Positions 1 through 5,062 of a stretch of 5,062 nucleotides of DNA are shown piece by piece (the first letter of the stretch is position 1; the number at the start of each line of letters is the position of its first letter). Under the pieces are notes generated by a model that was given only the letters and a program-made list of their open reading frames with translations, made no database searches and was not told the origin of the DNA. This DNA comes from Paracoccaceae bacterium. GTDB lineage: Bacteria > Pseudomonadota > Alphaproteobacteria > Rhodobacterales > Rhodobacteraceae. Where the stretch lies: positions 1 through 5,062 of the forward strand of contig SLKB01000282.1 in the NCBI GenBank assembly GCA_007134805.1, written 5' to 3'. The position numbers and the translations under genes are program-made.

Positions 1-3439
<3,439 letters not shown>

Positions 3440-3441
3440 CC

Positions 3442-5062
3442 ATGGCGCAGGTAGCAGGCTCGTCCGAGATTTTCGAGCTGCGCGCCGCGCGCAGCGCGCC
3501 CGATCTCTGGCCGATGCTGGAGCGGCTTTATGGCGACCATCCCGATCAAGCGGCGATGTGCGCGGCTTTGCGCGACGAGATGGCGCGCGCCTTTCGCGCG
3601 CGGCCCGCGGATCTCAAGCGGCTCGATCTAAAGCGCGATCTGGAGCCTGACTGGTTCCTGCGCCCCGAGATGGTGGGTTATGCCGCCTATGCCGACCGGT
3701 TCGCGGGCTCGATCCAGGGGATCGAGGGGACGCTCGACTATCTCGAGAGCCTTGGGGTGCGCTATCTGCACATCATGCCCTGCCTCAAGCCGCGCAAGGG
3801 GCCCAATGATGGCGGGTATTCGGTGCAGGATTACCGCCGCATCAACCCCGATCTGGGCTCGATGTCCGATCTGGAGCGGCTTGCGCGGAAGATGCGCGCG
3901 CGGGGCATGTCGCTGTGCATCGATCTGGTGCTCAACCATACGGCGCGCGAGCATGACTGGGCGCAGCGCGCGATCGCGAATGAGGCGGGCTATCGCGCGT
4001 TCTACCATATCTTCGACGATGCGACCCTGCCGCGCCAGTATGAGGCGACGCTGGTCGAGATCTTTCCCAATGATGCGCCGGGCAGTTTCACCCATGTGCC
4101 CGAGATGGACAAATGGGTCTGGACGACTTTCCACGAGCATCAATGGGATCTGAACTGGTCGAACCCGTGGGTGTTCCTCGAGATCTGCAGGATCATGCTC
4201 TATCTTGCGAACAAGGGCGTGGATGTGCTGCGGCTCGATGCGGTGGCCTTCATGTGGAAGCGCATGGGCACGCGCTGCCAGTCCGAGCCGGAAGTGCATC
4301 TGATCCTGCGCGCGCTGCGCGCGGTGTGCCGGATCGTGGCGCCGGGGGTGATCCATCTGGAAGAGGCGATCACGGGGCCGGCCGAGATGCTGACCTATCT
4401 GGGCACGGGCGAGCATGACGGGCGCGAGGGGAACCTTGCCTATCACAACTCGCTCATGGTGCAGTACTGGTCGGCGCTGGCCGCGCGCGACACGCGGCTG
4501 ATGCGCCATGTGCTGGCCACGCATTTCCCCGAGCGGCTGAACAATGCGACCTATGTCAATTACCTGCGCTGCCATGACGATATCGGCTGGGCGGTGACCG
4601 ATGAGGACGCGGCCGCGCTGGGGATTTCGGGGGCGGCGCATCGGGCCTTCCTGTCGGAGTTCTATGAGGGAGGCTTTCGGGGCAGTTTCGCGCGCGGGGC
4701 GCTGTTTCAGGAAAACCCGGCGACCGGGGACAAGCGGATCTCGGGCACGCTGGCGTCGCTTGCGGGGCTTGAGGCGGCGCTGGAGGCGGGCGATGGCATG
4801 GGCGCGGATCTGGCCGCCGAGCGGATGCTGATGGGGCTGGCGCTGATGGCGAGCATCGGCGGCATCCCGATGATCTGGATGGGCGATGAGATCGCGCTGC
4901 TGAACGACTGGAGCTATCTCGACAACCCGCTGCACGCGCCCGACAGCCGCTGGCTGCACCGCCCGCGCATGGATTGGGAGCAGGTGGAGGCGGCGGGGCG
5001 CGCCGCGCAGAGCCCCGAGGGCAAGGTGCTGGCGGGCACGCGCGCGATCCTGCGCCGCCGCG
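3442..5062 (+). CDS. Amylosucrase (GH13_4 glucansucrase), 3'-truncated by the window edge
   Basis: Amylosucrase (EC 2.4.1.4) transfers glucose from sucrose onto alpha-1,4-glucan such as glycogen and releases fructose, without a nucleotide sugar. The frame runs 540 codons to the window end; perhaps 80-100 residues, mainly the C-terminal beta domain, are missing. An in-frame stop at 3430-3432 makes ATG 3442 the first possible ATG. No signal peptide is visible, so it is probably cytoplasmic. Residues 1 to about 70 form the helical N-domain typical of amylosucrase, somewhat shorter than in the Neisseria polysaccharea enzyme. The barrel follows: NDGGYSV with Asp123, LNHTAREHDW with His166, VLRLDAVAF with nucleophile Asp266 (4237-4239), LEEAI with acid/base Glu308 (4363-4365), CHDDIGW with His378, Asp379 and Asp380, the B'-domain motif TGDKRISGT with Arg432, and PDSRWLHRPR with Arg503. 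Asp123 and Arg503 match the sucrose-pocket salt bridge (Asp144/Arg509). The position of Neisseria Arg226 is Val205 here, and about five residues are inserted after Glu308. Sucrose phosphorylase or alpha-amylase fits worse. The neighbours suggest a glycogen role. Confidence 0.92.
   Translation, partial: MAQVAGSSEIFELRAARSAPDLWPMLERLYGDHPDQAAMCAALRDEMARAFRARPADLKRLDLKRDLEPDWFLRPEMVGYAAYADRFAGSIQGIEGTLDYLESLGVRYLHIMPCLKPRKGPNDGGYSVQDYRRINPDLGSMSDLERLARKMRARGMSLCIDLVLNHTAREHDWAQRAIANEAGYRAFYHIFDDATLPRQYEATLVEIFPNDAPGSFTHVPEMDKWVWTTFHEHQWDLNWSNPWVFLEICRIMLYLANKGVDVLRLDAVAFMWKRMGTRCQSEPEVHLILRALRAVCRIVAPGVIHLEEAITGPAEMLTYLGTGEHDGREGNLAYHNSLMVQYWSALAARDTRLMRHVLATHFPERLNNATYVNYLRCHDDIGWAVTDEDAAALGISGAAHRAFLSEFYEGGFRGSFARGALFQENPATGDKRISGTLASLAGLEAALEAGDGMGADLAAERMLMGLALMASIGGIPMIWMGDEIALLNDWSYLDNPLHAPDSRWLHRPRMDWEQVEAAGRAAQSPEGKVLAGTRAILRRR

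Noticed and set aside
3628..4959. A 443-codon open frame on the minus strand opposite the amylosucrase gene
   Set aside because: Same antisense shadow effect: low-complexity Arg-rich translation and no motif, while the plus strand carries complete GH13 motifs.
3442..5062. Alternative identity as sucrose phosphorylase, trehalose synthase or alpha-amylase
   Set aside because: The helical N-terminal domain, the NDGGYSV, CHDDIGW, TGDKRISGT and DSRWLHRPR motifs and the residue spacing fit amylosucrase best, although the protein is incomplete and activity is not proven.

Overview
The window is compact, very GC-rich bacterial DNA (roughly two-thirds G+C by eye). It holds three consecutive plus-strand genes with almost no non-coding sequence between them. 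Protein sequence, gene order and codon choice (strong preference for G or C at third positions, many CGC, GCG and CTG codons) suggest an alphaproteobacterium, most likely of the Rhodobacter/Roseobacter group. That placement is an inference; the window contains no rRNA or other marker gene.

Layout: (1) positions 1-1806, the 3' part of glgX, a GH13 glycogen debranching enzyme cut at its N-terminus by the window edge; (2) 1803-3437, a complete pgm, an alpha-D-glucose phosphate-specific phosphoglucomutase of the long PGM1-like type, overlapping glgX by 4 bases (ATGA); (3) 3442-5062, the 5' part of an amylosucrase gene (GH13 subfamily 4), starting 4 bases after the pgm stop and cut at its C-terminus by the window edge. 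No RNA gene, mobile element, CRISPR array, promoter or classical terminator was found. The 87 bases before the first internal ATG of glgX are glgX coding sequence, so no stretch longer than a few bases is unaccounted for.

The genes form one metabolic unit, almost certainly the distal part of a glycogen (glg) operon. GlgX removes short branches left after phosphorolysis. Pgm links glucose-1-phosphate with glucose-6-phosphate and so joins the glycogen cycle to central metabolism. Amylosucrase would transfer glucose from sucrose directly to alpha-1,4-glucan and release fructose. This gives an ADP-glucose-independent route into, and possibly a sucrose control over, the same polymer.

The most interesting points are the amylosucrase in a glycogen operon, its apparent change at the position matching Arg226 of the Neisseria polysaccharea enzyme (Val here) together with a short insertion after the acid/base Glu, and GC-rich perfect inverted repeats near the 3' ends of both upstream genes. 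I do not see a wholly new biological system here. Comparisons with named reference enzymes rest on remembered sequences and were not computed.
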